64,000 bases of DNA, taken from assembly GCA_963787185.1 (NCBI GenBank), contig CAWBCC010000014.1, forward strand, positions 1,054,001 through 1,118,000, read 5' to 3'. Source of the stretch: JAJXZP01 sp963787185 (lineage in GTDB: Bacteria > Spirochaetota > Spirochaetia > Treponematales > Rectinemataceae). Shown piece by piece: positions 31,477 through 39,976 of the stretch. The stretch's first letter is position 1; every line of letters starts with the position of its first letter. The position numbers and the translations under genes are program-made. Under the pieces are notes generated by a model, which searched no databases, had not been told where the DNA came from, and saw only the letters and a list, made by a program, of their open reading frames with translations.

Positions 31477-33267
31477 TCAGCCCTCGACCAGGCGATACAG
31501 GTCTATGCGCTCGCTCTTGCCGCGTATCTGCGCGCCGCGTATCGCGTCGAAGCGGAGCCCCTCCGCCGCGTCGCCGAGAAGGTCGTAGGTTCCGCCGGAC
31601 AATAGGAGGTACGACCCGTACTCCTTGTTCAGGCCCTCGACCCTGGACGCCACGTTGACGGCGTCGCCGATGACCGTATACTGCAGCTTCCGCGACGAGC
31701 CCACGTTGCCCGCGATAACCTGGCCCGAATGCATGCCTATGCCGATCCGTATCGGCTCGCGACCCGAGAGAGCGCGCTCCTCGTTGAGTTCGGCGAGCCT
31801 GGAGCGCATGTCGATGGCGGCCCGCAGCGCCTGCGCCGCGTGATGGGCGCTCGGGACCGGCAGGCCGAATACCGCCAGGATGCCGTCTCCGAGGAACTTG
31901 TCGATGATGCCCCCCCGTGCGGTTATCACCTCTATCATGCGGCCGAGGTAATCGTTCAGAAAGGCGAACACCTCCTCCGGCGAGAGCCGCTCCGACATGG
32001 CGGTGAACCCGCGGATGTCGGTGAACATGACCGTGGCCTCGTAACGCGCGCCGTTCAGGTTGACCCTGCCGGCGAGTATGGCTTCGGATATTTCCCTGGT
32101 GAGATATTGCCCGAAGAGCCCCTTGATGCGTTCGCGCTCCGCGATGCCGCGCAGCATGTCGTTGAAGCCGACGGTCAGGTCGCCGAGCTCGTTGGTCGTG
32201 AGGGCGGGCGTCAAAGCTTCGAGATCGCCTTCGCGGGCGCGATCCATGTTCGAGCGCAGAGCCTCGACCGGGGCCACGATGTCGGCCGCGGTCCAGCGGG
32301 CGATGAAGAACACGTAGACCAGGATGATCGCGAGACCGATGGCGAGCCCCGAGATCACTCGCGCGAGGTCGAGGGGGCCCATGAAGTAGATCGGGAAGGT
32401 CGCGGGATCCATGCGGCCGTGGACGACGCTGCCGAGCCTTTCGACGGCGAGCTGGAATCCCGGCGCGAGGTCGCCGCCGAAGAGGAGCTTGAGCTGATCG
32501 GGCTCGAGGGTCGAGAGCGTGCCCGCGAAGGAGAGCCCGGTGCCGACGAACAGGGCTATGACGACGATCGGCAGGATCGTGGAGATCGAGACGAGAAACA
32601 GAAGATCCCCGCGCACTCGGGTGCGATGTCCGCCGGGCGCATGCGCCGCCAGCTCCTCCCGCGAAAACAAGTTGTGCAGGTAGAGAGTCTGCACCCGATG
32701 GCGCTGCCATAGGAAAGTGAAGAGACTGGACAGGGCGAGAACGGCGGCCTCGATGGGCAGCATCAAAGACTCGCGGCCGAGAGCCTCTCCAGCCGCGAAA
32801 CGCGCGAGGCCCAGCGGCACGATGAAGACCGGCGCCGCCAAGGCCATTACCTTGGGCGAAGAGAAGATGCGCGAGCGCGCCCTCGCGCGAATCGCCGCGG
32901 GTACGTTCGCGCCCCGGTGGAGCAGGGCGAAGCACCGGACGAGGGGAGCATGGAAGAGCGCGGCGCCGCCCATGCCCAGAATGAGGGCGAGGGCGGCGAG
33001 ATCGACGAAAGCCCGCCGGCCGGCCGAGGGGAGATCGTTCAGCGCGAAGAACGAAAGGCCGCCCCCGACGCCGGAGGGATGCACGTGCCCCTCGGCGAAA
33101 TCGATGACCGCCTTAGCGCCGCTGCCGAAATCGCGTTTCACCTGGTCGGCGAAAACGAAACAGAAGCCGAAGAAGAGCGACAGCGCGAGGTAGAGGAGGA
33201 GCCCGGGCAGCATGATTCCCAGGACTTTGAATCTCGGAGGCCGGGCGAGGTCGCTTGGTCTTCTCAT
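31477..33267 (-). CDS. Multi-pass membrane adenylate/guanylate cyclase
   Basis: About 596 residues from ATG 33267 (GGGAAG site; a longer start at 33306 is possible). At least six hydrophobic helices cover residues 1-340, then HAMP (ADIVAPVEALRSNMDRAREG) and a class III cyclase domain with metal Asp in VMFTDIRGFTAMSE and FLGDGILAVFG, and GDAVNVASRVEGL near the end. Catalytic residues are intact. The sensing part differs from the cyclase at 5428: it is all membrane with two short outside loops. It converges on the EEP lipoprotein and diverges from the XPB helicase gene. Confidence 0.9.
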   Translation of the reverse strand: MRRPSDLARPPRFKVLGIMLPGLLLYLALSLFFGFCFVFADQVKRDFGSGAKAVIDFAEGHVHPSGVGGGLSFFALNDLPSAGRRAFVDLAALALILGMGGAALFHAPLVRCFALLHRGANVPAAIRARARSRIFSSPKVMALAAPVFIVPLGLARFAAGEALGRESLMLPIEAAVLALSSLFTFLWQRHRVQTLYLHNLFSREELAAHAPGGHRTRVRGDLLFLVSISTILPIVVIALFVGTGLSFAGTLSTLEPDQLKLLFGGDLAPGFQLAVERLGSVVHGRMDPATFPIYFMGPLDLARVISGLAIGLAIILVYVFFIARWTAADIVAPVEALRSNMDRAREGDLEALTPALTTNELGDLTVGFNDMLRGIAERERIKGLFGQYLTREISEAILAGRVNLNGARYEATVMFTDIRGFTAMSERLSPEEVFAFLNDYLGRMIEVITARGGIIDKFLGDGILAVFGLPVPSAHHAAQALRAAIDMRSRLAELNEERALSGREPIRIGIGMHSGQVIAGNVGSSRKLQYTVIGDAVNVASRVEGLNKEYGSYLLLSGGTYDLLGDAAEGLRFDAIRGAQIRGKSERIDLYRLVEG

Positions 33268-33368
33268 GGCTTCCCTAGAGTAACGTGTCGCGAGGGCCCG
33301 AGGCAACGTGCGGCGGATTTCGTCGGTCCTTGGCGCCGGAGGAGTCTTCGGAGTATGCTTTATCGGAT

Positions 33369-35036
33369 ATGGCCGAAGGCAAGCCTCTCATCGTCCAGAG
33401 CGATCTCTCGCTGCTCCTCGATGTCCACGATCCCTCCTTCGAGGAGGCGCGCTCCGCCGTGGGCCCCTTTGCGGCCCTGGAAAAGAGTCCCGAACATCTT
33501 CACACCTACCGCATTTCGGCGCTTTCTCTCTGGAACGCCGCGAGCGCGGGAATTGAAAGCTCCGAGATCGAATCGACGCTCGAACGCTACAGTCGCTACG
33601 AGGTGCCGCGCGACGTCGGTTTCATCGTCCGGGACACCATGGCGCGATTCGGACGCCTCACGCTGCGGCAGAGCACCGACGGGCCGGACTCGTACGAGCT
33701 TCTTCTCGCCTGCGACGATGCCGATGTCGAGCGGGAGATAGCGTCCTCCAAGCGTCTCGCCAAATGGCTCGAGCCCGTGCCCGGCGGCTTCGCGGTCAGG
33801 CTCACGGATCGCGGCACGGTGAAGCGCGAGCTCTTGCGGCTCGGCTGGCCGGTCAAGGACGAGGCGCCGCTCGCCCCGGGCGATCCCTTCGAGCTGCGGC
33901 TTCTCTCCCAGCGCCGCTCCGGAGGAAATTTCGGCCTTCGCCCCTACCAGAGCGATGCCCTCGCGGCCTTTCTGGGCGGAGGTCTCCCCGGTTCGGGCTA
34001 CGGCGTGGTCGTGCTGCCCTGCGGGGCGGGCAAGACTATCGTCGGCATGGCGGCGATGGAAGCCATAGGCCGAAAGACCCTCATCGTCACGACGAACGTC
34101 GCCGCCGTCCATCAATGGATGGACGAACTTCTCGACAAGACCGACGTGGCGGGCGAGTCGATCGGAGAGTATACCGGGGCCGAGAAGAACGTCAGACCCA
34201 TCACCGTGGTCACCTACCAGATACTCACCTGGCGTCCCGACAAAGAGGCCGATTTTCCGCATTTCGACCTGTTCCGCCGCGAAAAATGGGGGCTCATCAT
34301 CTACGACGAGGTACATCTCCTTCCGGCGCCGGTGTTTCGCGTCGTAGCCGAGATCCAGGCGGTGCGCAGGCTGGGGCTCACCGCCACCCTCGTGCGCGAG
34401 GACGGACGCGAGGAGGACGTGTTCAGCCTGATCGGACCGAAACGCTACGACGTGCCCTGGAAGGAACTCGAACGCAAGGGCTTCATAGCCGAGGCCTACT
34501 GTCGCGAGATCCGCATTCCCCTGCCCGAGCGGGAGCACCTGCGCTATATAGTCTCGGAGCCGCGCGACAAGCACAGGCTCTCCGCGGAGAACGGGGCGAA
34601 ATACGAGGCGGTGCGCGAACTCGTGGAAAATCACCCCGACGATCCCGTGCTCGTAATCGGGCAGTTTCTGGATCAACTGGGACGGATCGCGAAAGAGCTC
34701 GCCGCTCCCCTCATCACCGGCCGCACTCCCAATCCGGAGCGGGAGCGGATATACCGGGACTTCCGGGCCGGGCGGGTGCGGGTCATCGTCGTATCGAAGG
34801 TCGCGAACTTCGCGATCGATCTTCCCGACGCCTCCGTCGCGATCCAGGTCTCCGGCTCGTTCGGGTCCCGCCAGGAGGAGGCGCAGCGCCTCGGGCGCAT
34901 TCTCAGGCCCAAGGCGCGCAACTCGTACTTTTATTCGCTCGTGTCGCGCTACACGGTCGAAGAGGAATTCGCCGCAAACCGGCGCAAGTTCCTGACCGAG
35001 CAGGGCTATCGCTACGTGATCGAGGCCTGGGAATGA
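33369..35036 (+). CDS. XPB/ERCC3-like superfamily 2 DNA helicase
   Basis: A 555-residue helicase. About 160 N-terminal residues form an XPB-specific damage-recognition-like region (HTYRISALSLWNAASAG, VPRDVGFIVRDTMARFGRL). Then motif I CGAGKTIVGMAAMEA, motif II IIYDEVHLLPAPVF, motif III LTATLVREDGREEDV with the XPB-type RED loop, and motifs V-VI VSKVANFAIDLPDASVAIQ and EEAQRLGRILRPKARN. Spirochaetes and actinobacteria carry such helicases, related to eukaryotic XPB of TFIIH and nucleotide excision repair; biochemical roles in bacteria are poorly known. Its stop overlaps the next ATG. Start ATG 33369 has only a weak ribosome site. Confidence 0.93.
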   Translation: MAEGKPLIVQSDLSLLLDVHDPSFEEARSAVGPFAALEKSPEHLHTYRISALSLWNAASAGIESSEIESTLERYSRYEVPRDVGFIVRDTMARFGRLTLRQSTDGPDSYELLLACDDADVEREIASSKRLAKWLEPVPGGFAVRLTDRGTVKRELLRLGWPVKDEAPLAPGDPFELRLLSQRRSGGNFGLRPYQSDALAAFLGGGLPGSGYGVVVLPCGAGKTIVGMAAMEAIGRKTLIVTTNVAAVHQWMDELLDKTDVAGESIGEYTGAEKNVRPITVVTYQILTWRPDKEADFPHFDLFRREKWGLIIYDEVHLLPAPVFRVVAEIQAVRRLGLTATLVREDGREEDVFSLIGPKRYDVPWKELERKGFIAEAYCREIRIPLPEREHLRYIVSEPRDKHRLSAENGAKYEAVRELVENHPDDPVLVIGQFLDQLGRIAKELAAPLITGRTPNPERERIYRDFRAGRVRVIVVSKVANFAIDLPDASVAIQVSGSFGSRQEEAQRLGRILRPKARNSYFYSLVSRYTVEEEFAANRRKFLTEQGYRYVIEAWE

Positions 35037-37192
35037 AAGACGCTCCGGCGGACCCGCCCGAGCCCGGAACCTGGGTCGACGCCCTCCTAACTTCGGGATC
35101 GGAAGCGCTGCTCGGCGCGGTGCGCAATTACATAGGCCCGGTGCGCACGCCCTACGACAAGCGCGAGCTGGCGCGGAGACTCGAAGCCTTTCTGCGACGG
35201 GCGGAGACCCAGGAATCGCTCATCGCCCTGCTCGACGACTTCGACGCCCGCCTCATCGGCGCTGCCCTTCTCCTCGGTCCCGCGCCCGAGCACGAGCTCA
35301 AGGAGCTTTTCGCGGGAGAGCTCCCTCTCTTCGATCTCGGCGTGCGCGTCGCCAATCTCTACGACCGACTCATCCTGTTCCGGTACCAGCAGGGCGGCGC
35401 GCGGCTCGTCGCGGTCAACCCCCTCCTCGCCGGCCGCCTCGCCGGCGCCGTCCTCGACCCCGCAGTCCTCTTCTCGCCGAGCCGAGGGGCGCCGGTCCCC
35501 GGCGGGGAGGGGGCGGCATCGGAGGGCGGCGCCCCCGGCGAGGGTGTCTGCGATGCCGAGACGATCGTGGGCTTTTTCGCCTTTCTGTTCCACGCGTCGG
35601 GGGCCCTGCGCAAGAGCGGCGGCCTCACCAAAAGGGCGGCAGAGCGCGCGGCCTCGCTTTTCCCCGCCCTGGCGGCCGCGCGGCGCGAGAGTCTCGCCGC
35701 CCTCGCCGAGGCTTTCGCGGCCTCCGGTGCGCTCGGCTTCGACGGCGAGGATCGGCGTCCCGAGCGCGGCGTTTTCTCGGCGCTTGTCGAACGCTGGGGC
35801 GCGAACCTACCCTTCTACATGGCGGCCGCCCTGGCCTTCGAAGGGGAGGGCCGGGCATCGGTGCAGGAGCGCGTCTCGGCGGGAACGGAGGTCGACGATC
35901 TCGACGAGCGGTCCAGGATCTCCCGCGCCGGGACGGCTGCCGCCCTGGTCGCGGAGGCGCTTCGCGATCCGCCCGGCGGATCGAACTTCGTGTTTTCGCG
36001 CAGCGGTCTCGAGCGCTGGCTCGGCATCGCGTCGCACCGCTCGGGGCTATCCCTGGGCGCGGCCCGCCTCGTCGACGCGATGGCCGCCCTGGGAATCGTG
36101 ACGGCCGCGGGCGGGGGGCTCGCTCTTTCGCTGCGGCCCGGCCGGCCGGCCGCGGCCTCCCTTCCCGGGCGCCTCGTCGCCGAAGGCGCCCACGCTCTGC
36201 ATCTTTTGCCGGAGGCGAGCCTGGAGGAACGGCTGTTCGTGGGCTGCGTGGCTCGGCCGATTTCGTACGGCACGGTCTGGAGCTTCGAGGTCGAGCGAGA
36301 TTCCGCCCGCCGGGCCTTCGCCGCGGGGCTCGACGCGAAAAGCATCGCCGCCCGGCTCGGAAGCATGAGCGGCGCGCCGCTGCCGCAGAGCCTCGCCTTT
36401 TCGTTGTCGGCCTGGGAGGAAGAATACCGCTCGCTCAGGCTCTACCGGGGCGTGGTTCTCGTCGCCGACGAGCGACTGCGGGCCGCGGTCGAGCATTCGA
36501 CCGCGCTCGGCGCTCTGGTGGCCGAAGTCCTCGCCCCCGGCGTCTATTTTCTCACGGCCGCGAGCTACGAGGCCGCGGCCGCGACTCTCTCGCGGGTCGG
36601 CCTCGAGGCCTCTCCGCGCATTGCGGCATCGGTCTCCGGCGGCTACGGGCAGCTCCTCCCGAAACCCTCGATCCCCGCCGCATCCGAGAAGATCGACGGA
36701 CTCAGAGCCCGGCTTTCCCGCCTGCGCGTCGCCGAGCGGCCTCCCGCCGCCGCCGCCTTCGACCCCACCCGGCGGCTCGGCGAGCTCCGCGAGATCCTCG
36801 GGCGCGCCTTGAAAGAGGGAAAGCGGAGCGCGGACGAAGGGAAAGAGTTCGCGGAGCGAATCGAGCGCCGCATCATTCTCACCGAGCGGCAGATCGCCGA
36901 AGCCGAGGCGCGGCCCGAGCGGCTCGAGGCCGGCGGCCTCGACTATCTGGGCAAGGTGCGCGTGATCGAACGCGCCCTCCGCTCCTCCGGCGATAGACTC
37001 GAGCTGCTCTATCGCCTTCCCGGCGCGGAACCACAGCGGGCCGTCCTCAGGCCCGTCAAGCTCGACAGAAACGAAAAGGGACTCGTCCTCGAGGCGGAGG
37101 ACCTCGCGACGGGCAGTCCCGCCCGCATACCCCTCGGCACCGTAAGCACGGTGCGGCGGGTGCGCGCAACACTATTTGGAGAAGATACATGA
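35033..37192 (+). CDS. Helicase-associated protein (XPB partner-like)
   Basis: A 719-residue, Ala/Arg/Leu-rich soluble protein beginning in the last codons of the XPB helicase gene. The C-terminal half (about 440-560) resembles the 'helicase XPB/Ssl2 N-terminal' domain found alone beside XPB genes in other bacteria: LPEASLEERLFVGCVARPIS, RLYRGVVLVADERLRAAVE, LAPGVYFLTAASYEAAAA. About 590-650 is a charged helical, possibly coiled-coil, part (GRALKEGKRSADEGKEFAER), followed by a small beta domain. No nuclease motif is visible. It probably binds the helicase or its DNA substrate. It overlaps the NYN gene by 4 bp. Confidence 0.7.
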   Translation: MKDAPADPPEPGTWVDALLTSGSEALLGAVRNYIGPVRTPYDKRELARRLEAFLRRAETQESLIALLDDFDARLIGAALLLGPAPEHELKELFAGELPLFDLGVRVANLYDRLILFRYQQGGARLVAVNPLLAGRLAGAVLDPAVLFSPSRGAPVPGGEGAASEGGAPGEGVCDAETIVGFFAFLFHASGALRKSGGLTKRAAERAASLFPALAAARRESLAALAEAFAASGALGFDGEDRRPERGVFSALVERWGANLPFYMAAALAFEGEGRASVQERVSAGTEVDDLDERSRISRAGTAAALVAEALRDPPGGSNFVFSRSGLERWLGIASHRSGLSLGAARLVDAMAALGIVTAAGGGLALSLRPGRPAAASLPGRLVAEGAHALHLLPEASLEERLFVGCVARPISYGTVWSFEVERDSARRAFAAGLDAKSIAARLGSMSGAPLPQSLAFSLSAWEEEYRSLRLYRGVVLVADERLRAAVEHSTALGALVAEVLAPGVYFLTAASYEAAAATLSRVGLEASPRIAASVSGGYGQLLPKPSIPAASEKIDGLRARLSRLRVAERPPAAAAFDPTRRLGELREILGRALKEGKRSADEGKEFAERIERRIILTERQIAEAEARPERLEAGGLDYLGKVRVIERALRSSGDRLELLYRLPGAEPQRAVLRPVKLDRNEKGLVLEAEDLATGSPARIPLGTVSTVRRVRATLFGEDT

Positions 37193-37950
37193 AGAACGAC
37201 CAGGGCCATCTCGGCCAACCCAAACTCGCGGTCCTCGTCGACGCCGACAATACCCAGGCGTCGATCGTGGAGGGCCTCCTCGCCGAAATCGCCAAGTACG
37301 GCGTGGCGAGCGTAAAGCGCATCTACGGCGACTGGACGAGCACCAATCTGAGAAGCTGGAAGGACAAGCTCCTCGAATACGCCATTCAGCCGGTGCAGCA
37401 GTTTTCCTACACGACGGGCAAGAACGCCACCGACAGCGCGATGATCATCGACGCGATGGACCTCCTCTATACGGAGAGTCTCGACGGCTTCTGCATCGTG
37501 TCGAGCGATTCCGACTTCACGCGGCTGGCCGCGCGGCTCCGCGAGGACGGCAAGCTCGTCCTCGGCTTCGGCCAGCGCAAGACGCCCAAGCCCTTCGTCG
37601 CCGCCTGCGACAAGTTCATCTACACCGAGATCCTGCGCGAGCCCGAAGAGGAGCGCGGCGAGAAGGAGCCGGCCCCCAAGGCGGCGACCGACCTCAAGGG
37701 CGACCGCAAGGTGGGCAATCTCCTTCGCGCCGCCGTGGAAGACGCGGCCGACGAATTCGGCTGGGCCTACCTCGGGGCGGTGGGCACCTACATCGCCAAT
37801 CGCCAGCCCGAGTTCGATCCCCGCAACTACGGCTATCGCAAGCTGGGCGACCTCATAAAGTCATCCGCTCTCTTCGAGATCGACGAGCGCGCGAGCCCTA
37901 CCGACCCGGGCAAGCAGATATACATCCGTTCGCGCGCGAAGGCGCGTTAG
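37189..37950 (+). CDS. NYN-domain ribonuclease with C-terminal LOTUS/OST-HTH domain
   Basis: A 253-residue protein. Residues 8-150 are a NYN/DUF88 (LabA-like) PIN-fold nuclease: KLAVLVDADNTQASIVEGLL with the first acidic site, NATDSAMIIDAMDLLY with the second, and DGFCIVSSDSDFTRLAARLR with the third acidic pair, then LVLGFGQRKTPKPFVAACD. Residues about 175-245 resemble an OST-HTH/LOTUS module (VEDAADEFGWAYLGAVGTYI, GYRKLGDLIKSSALFEID), which binds RNA or G-quadruplex in other proteins. Start overlaps the helicase-associated gene. All acidic residues expected for metal-dependent cutting are present. Confidence 0.85.
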   Translation: MKNDQGHLGQPKLAVLVDADNTQASIVEGLLAEIAKYGVASVKRIYGDWTSTNLRSWKDKLLEYAIQPVQQFSYTTGKNATDSAMIIDAMDLLYTESLDGFCIVSSDSDFTRLAARLREDGKLVLGFGQRKTPKPFVAACDKFIYTEILREPEEERGEKEPAPKAATDLKGDRKVGNLLRAAVEDAADEFGWAYLGAVGTYIANRQPEFDPRNYGYRKLGDLIKSSALFEIDERASPTDPGKQIYIRSRAKAR

Positions 37951-37957
37951 CAGGGCG

Positions 37958-38437
37958 ATGACAGACTCGCGCGCGGCCGCTCCGCCCCCCTACATCTTCC
38001 GCAAGGCCGATGCCGGCGACGCGGCCGCGCTCGTGGAACTGAGGCTCGCCTTCATGCGGATCGTGAAGGATTGCGGCCTTCCCGACGAGAAGAAATGGCG
38101 CTCGCATCTCTCGATGCTTTTCGAACGCGACCTCGCCGCGGGGACGCTCGTCTGTTGGATATGCCTGGAGGGCGGGAGAGTGGTCGCCGCGAGCGGCATC
38201 GCCTTCGACGTTCCGCGCGATCGCCGCGTCGAGGAGGCATTGATCCTCAACATGTACACGGTGCCGGAGCGTAGGCGGCGCGGGCTGGCCTCCGAGCTTC
38301 TGCGGCTCTGCGTCGTGGAGGGGCGGGCCCGGGGCCTTCGCCGTCTGCGACTTCAACCTACCGACGAAGGCAGGGCGCTCTACGAGAGTTTCGGCTTCCG
38401 CAGGGCCGGCGGCGACATGGTGCTCGAGCTCGCCTGA
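37958..38437 (+). CDS. GNAT-family acetyltransferase
   Basis: A 159-residue acetyltransferase seven bp after the NYN gene, so in the same transcription unit. The fold is clear: YIFRKADAGDAAALVELRLA, ILNMYTVPERRRRGLASELL (acetyl-CoA loop), RRLRLQPTDEGRALYESFGF and FRRAGGDMVLELA. Substrate unknown. Whether it belongs functionally with the helicase-nuclease genes is uncertain. Confidence 0.85.
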   Translation: MTDSRAAAPPPYIFRKADAGDAAALVELRLAFMRIVKDCGLPDEKKWRSHLSMLFERDLAAGTLVCWICLEGGRVVAASGIAFDVPRDRRVEEALILNMYTVPERRRRGLASELLRLCVVEGRARGLRRLRLQPTDEGRALYESFGFRRAGGDMVLELA

Positions 38438-38447
38438 AGGGTCGCGA

Positions 38448-39248
38448 TCAGTAGTATCGTTTCGCTTCTCCTTCCCCGCCGCCTTGGCCGAAGACCCGCT
38501 CTCTGTTCTCGATGCCGATCCGCTCGAGATTGTTCCAGGCGCTCTTCGAGGCATCGCCCTTCCTCTTCATCTCCAGGGCGAACTGATTCATGGAGAAGTG
38601 ATTGAAGGCCCAGAAACGCCGGCGATCCGCCCGTGCGGAAGGCGCGGCCAGACGAGAGAGCTCGTCCCTGTACGTCGCGAAGAGCCCTCCGGGGCGGAGT
38701 TCCCCTATTCCGGAAATCCACAGCGCGGCCGACTTGCGGCCTTTCCCCGCGCCGAAGGCCAGATAGAGACGCCAGGCGAGACCGGCCATCGCGCGCTGAC
38801 TCTCCTCGAGGAGAGAGGCGAGGGAATCGCGCCGTGGGCCGGCCATCGCGAGGAGCTTTCTCAATTCCGCGGTCTTCGGCGTGTGGACGGGCGTCTTGTT
38901 GAGAATGAGGACCTCGCGCCGGAAGTCGACATTCAGTTCCCTCTCGAACCATCCCGCCGCGAGCTTGCCCGACTGCCCGACGAGGTAGCGACGGTTGGCC
39001 TCGAGCTGCTCTTTTTTCCCCGGATTGTCGGCGACGAGGACGATGCGGATCGAATCCCCCTCGCCGATCGAGTCCAGCGCCTCGTTGTAGACGATCGGCG
39101 TCTCGACCCTGTAGTCGTCGTAGCCCATCCCGGCGCGGAGCTCCTCCTGGATCTCGCGCAGATAGGCGTGCTCGGAAGTCCAACGTCGCACGAGGCCGCG
39201 GAACTCGTCCCGGACGCCACGGAGGGCGGCATAGGCTGCGCTCTGCAT
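38448..39248 (-). CDS. Uracil-DNA glycosylase-superfamily-like protein
   Basis: A 266-residue protein I could not name with certainty. It contains RIVLVADNPGKKEQLEANRR followed by YLVGQSGKLAAGW, which resembles the UDG-superfamily motif A (GEAPGxxE...PFVGxAG), and a later AFNHFSMNQFALEMK in the position of the HPS-type motif B. This would make it a distant uracil- or thymine-glycosylase homologue, but the key catalytic residues cannot be confirmed. It converges with the GNAT gene (gap 10 bp), next to the helicase-nuclease operon. Confidence 0.5.
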   Translation of the reverse strand: MQSAAYAALRGVRDEFRGLVRRWTSEHAYLREIQEELRAGMGYDDYRVETPIVYNEALDSIGEGDSIRIVLVADNPGKKEQLEANRRYLVGQSGKLAAGWFERELNVDFRREVLILNKTPVHTPKTAELRKLLAMAGPRRDSLASLLEESQRAMAGLAWRLYLAFGAGKGRKSAALWISGIGELRPGGLFATYRDELSRLAAPSARADRRRFWAFNHFSMNQFALEMKRKGDASKSAWNNLERIGIENRERVFGQGGGEGEAKRYY

Positions 39249-39361
39249 CGGGACAAGATGCCCCGGCTTCGTGGGGATGGCAATAGGGCCGTACGCCGCC
39301 GCTCCGGCGTTCGTTCTTGCCTAGACCCTCCTCTCATCGCTATTATTCGATCGAATCGAGG

Positions 39362-39410
39362 CTCTTGCATTGCAGACGCATTTTGCGAGAGCTACCAAAT
39401 ACTGCGGGGG
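39362..39410 (+). repeat. Dispersed hairpin-AGCTACC repeat, copy 3
   Basis: The sequence CTTGCATTGCAGACGCATTT then TGCGAGAGCTACCAAATACT and GCGGGGG lines up with 3819-3865. It ends at the GTG start of the DinB gene; its G-rich end serves as the ribosome site. The hairpin is imperfect here. Confidence 0.6.
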
Positions 39411-39416
39411 GCTATC

Positions 39417-39926
39417 GTGAGCGACGACAAAGTACTGCGGAGCGAGCTCATCGCACTCCTCGACAGCGGCAACGCGCACATGAGTTTTGCCGAGGCCGTG
39501 GCGGATTTTCCCCTGGAACACATCAACACCAAGCCGGCGAACTGCCCCTACTCGTTCTGGCATTTCGTCGAGCACATCCGGATAACGCAATGGGACATAC
39601 TGGAGTTCGTCCTCGATCCCAGGCACAAGTCGCCGCGCTGGCCGGAAGGCTACAGGCCCCGGCCGGAGGAAAAGACGGACGAGGCCGGTTGGGCCAAGAG
39701 CGTCGCCGCGGTGCTCGCCGATCTGGAAAAGGTGAAGCGCTTAGTGAACGACCCTTCTACGGATTTCTTCGGACCCATACCCCATGCGCCCGGCTACACG
39801 GTGTTCCGCGAGGTTCTCCTTGTGGCCGACCATAATTCCCATCATGTCGGTGAGCTGGCGATCATGCGTCAGATCGAAGACCTCTGGCCCAGGGGGAGGA
39901 AGTACCTCACGGGCAGGCCGGATTAG
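39417..39926 (+). CDS. DinB-family metal-dependent protein
   Basis: A 169-residue four-helix protein starting at GTG 39417 behind a G-rich site supplied by the dispersed repeat. Metal-binding His typical of DinB/YfiT are present: PYSFWHFVEHIRITQWD and LLVADHNSHHVGELAIMRQI. Such proteins include mycothiol/bacillithiol-dependent transferases; the particular reaction cannot be assigned. It is a single-gene unit. Confidence 0.82.
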   Translation: MSDDKVLRSELIALLDSGNAHMSFAEAVADFPLEHINTKPANCPYSFWHFVEHIRITQWDILEFVLDPRHKSPRWPEGYRPRPEEKTDEAGWAKSVAAVLADLEKVKRLVNDPSTDFFGPIPHAPGYTVFREVLLVADHNSHHVGELAIMRQIEDLWPRGRKYLTGRPD

Positions 39927-39976
39927 CTTCGGGGCCCCCCTTCCGGCTCTCTCGACGGCCGGATTATAGTCCTGCC

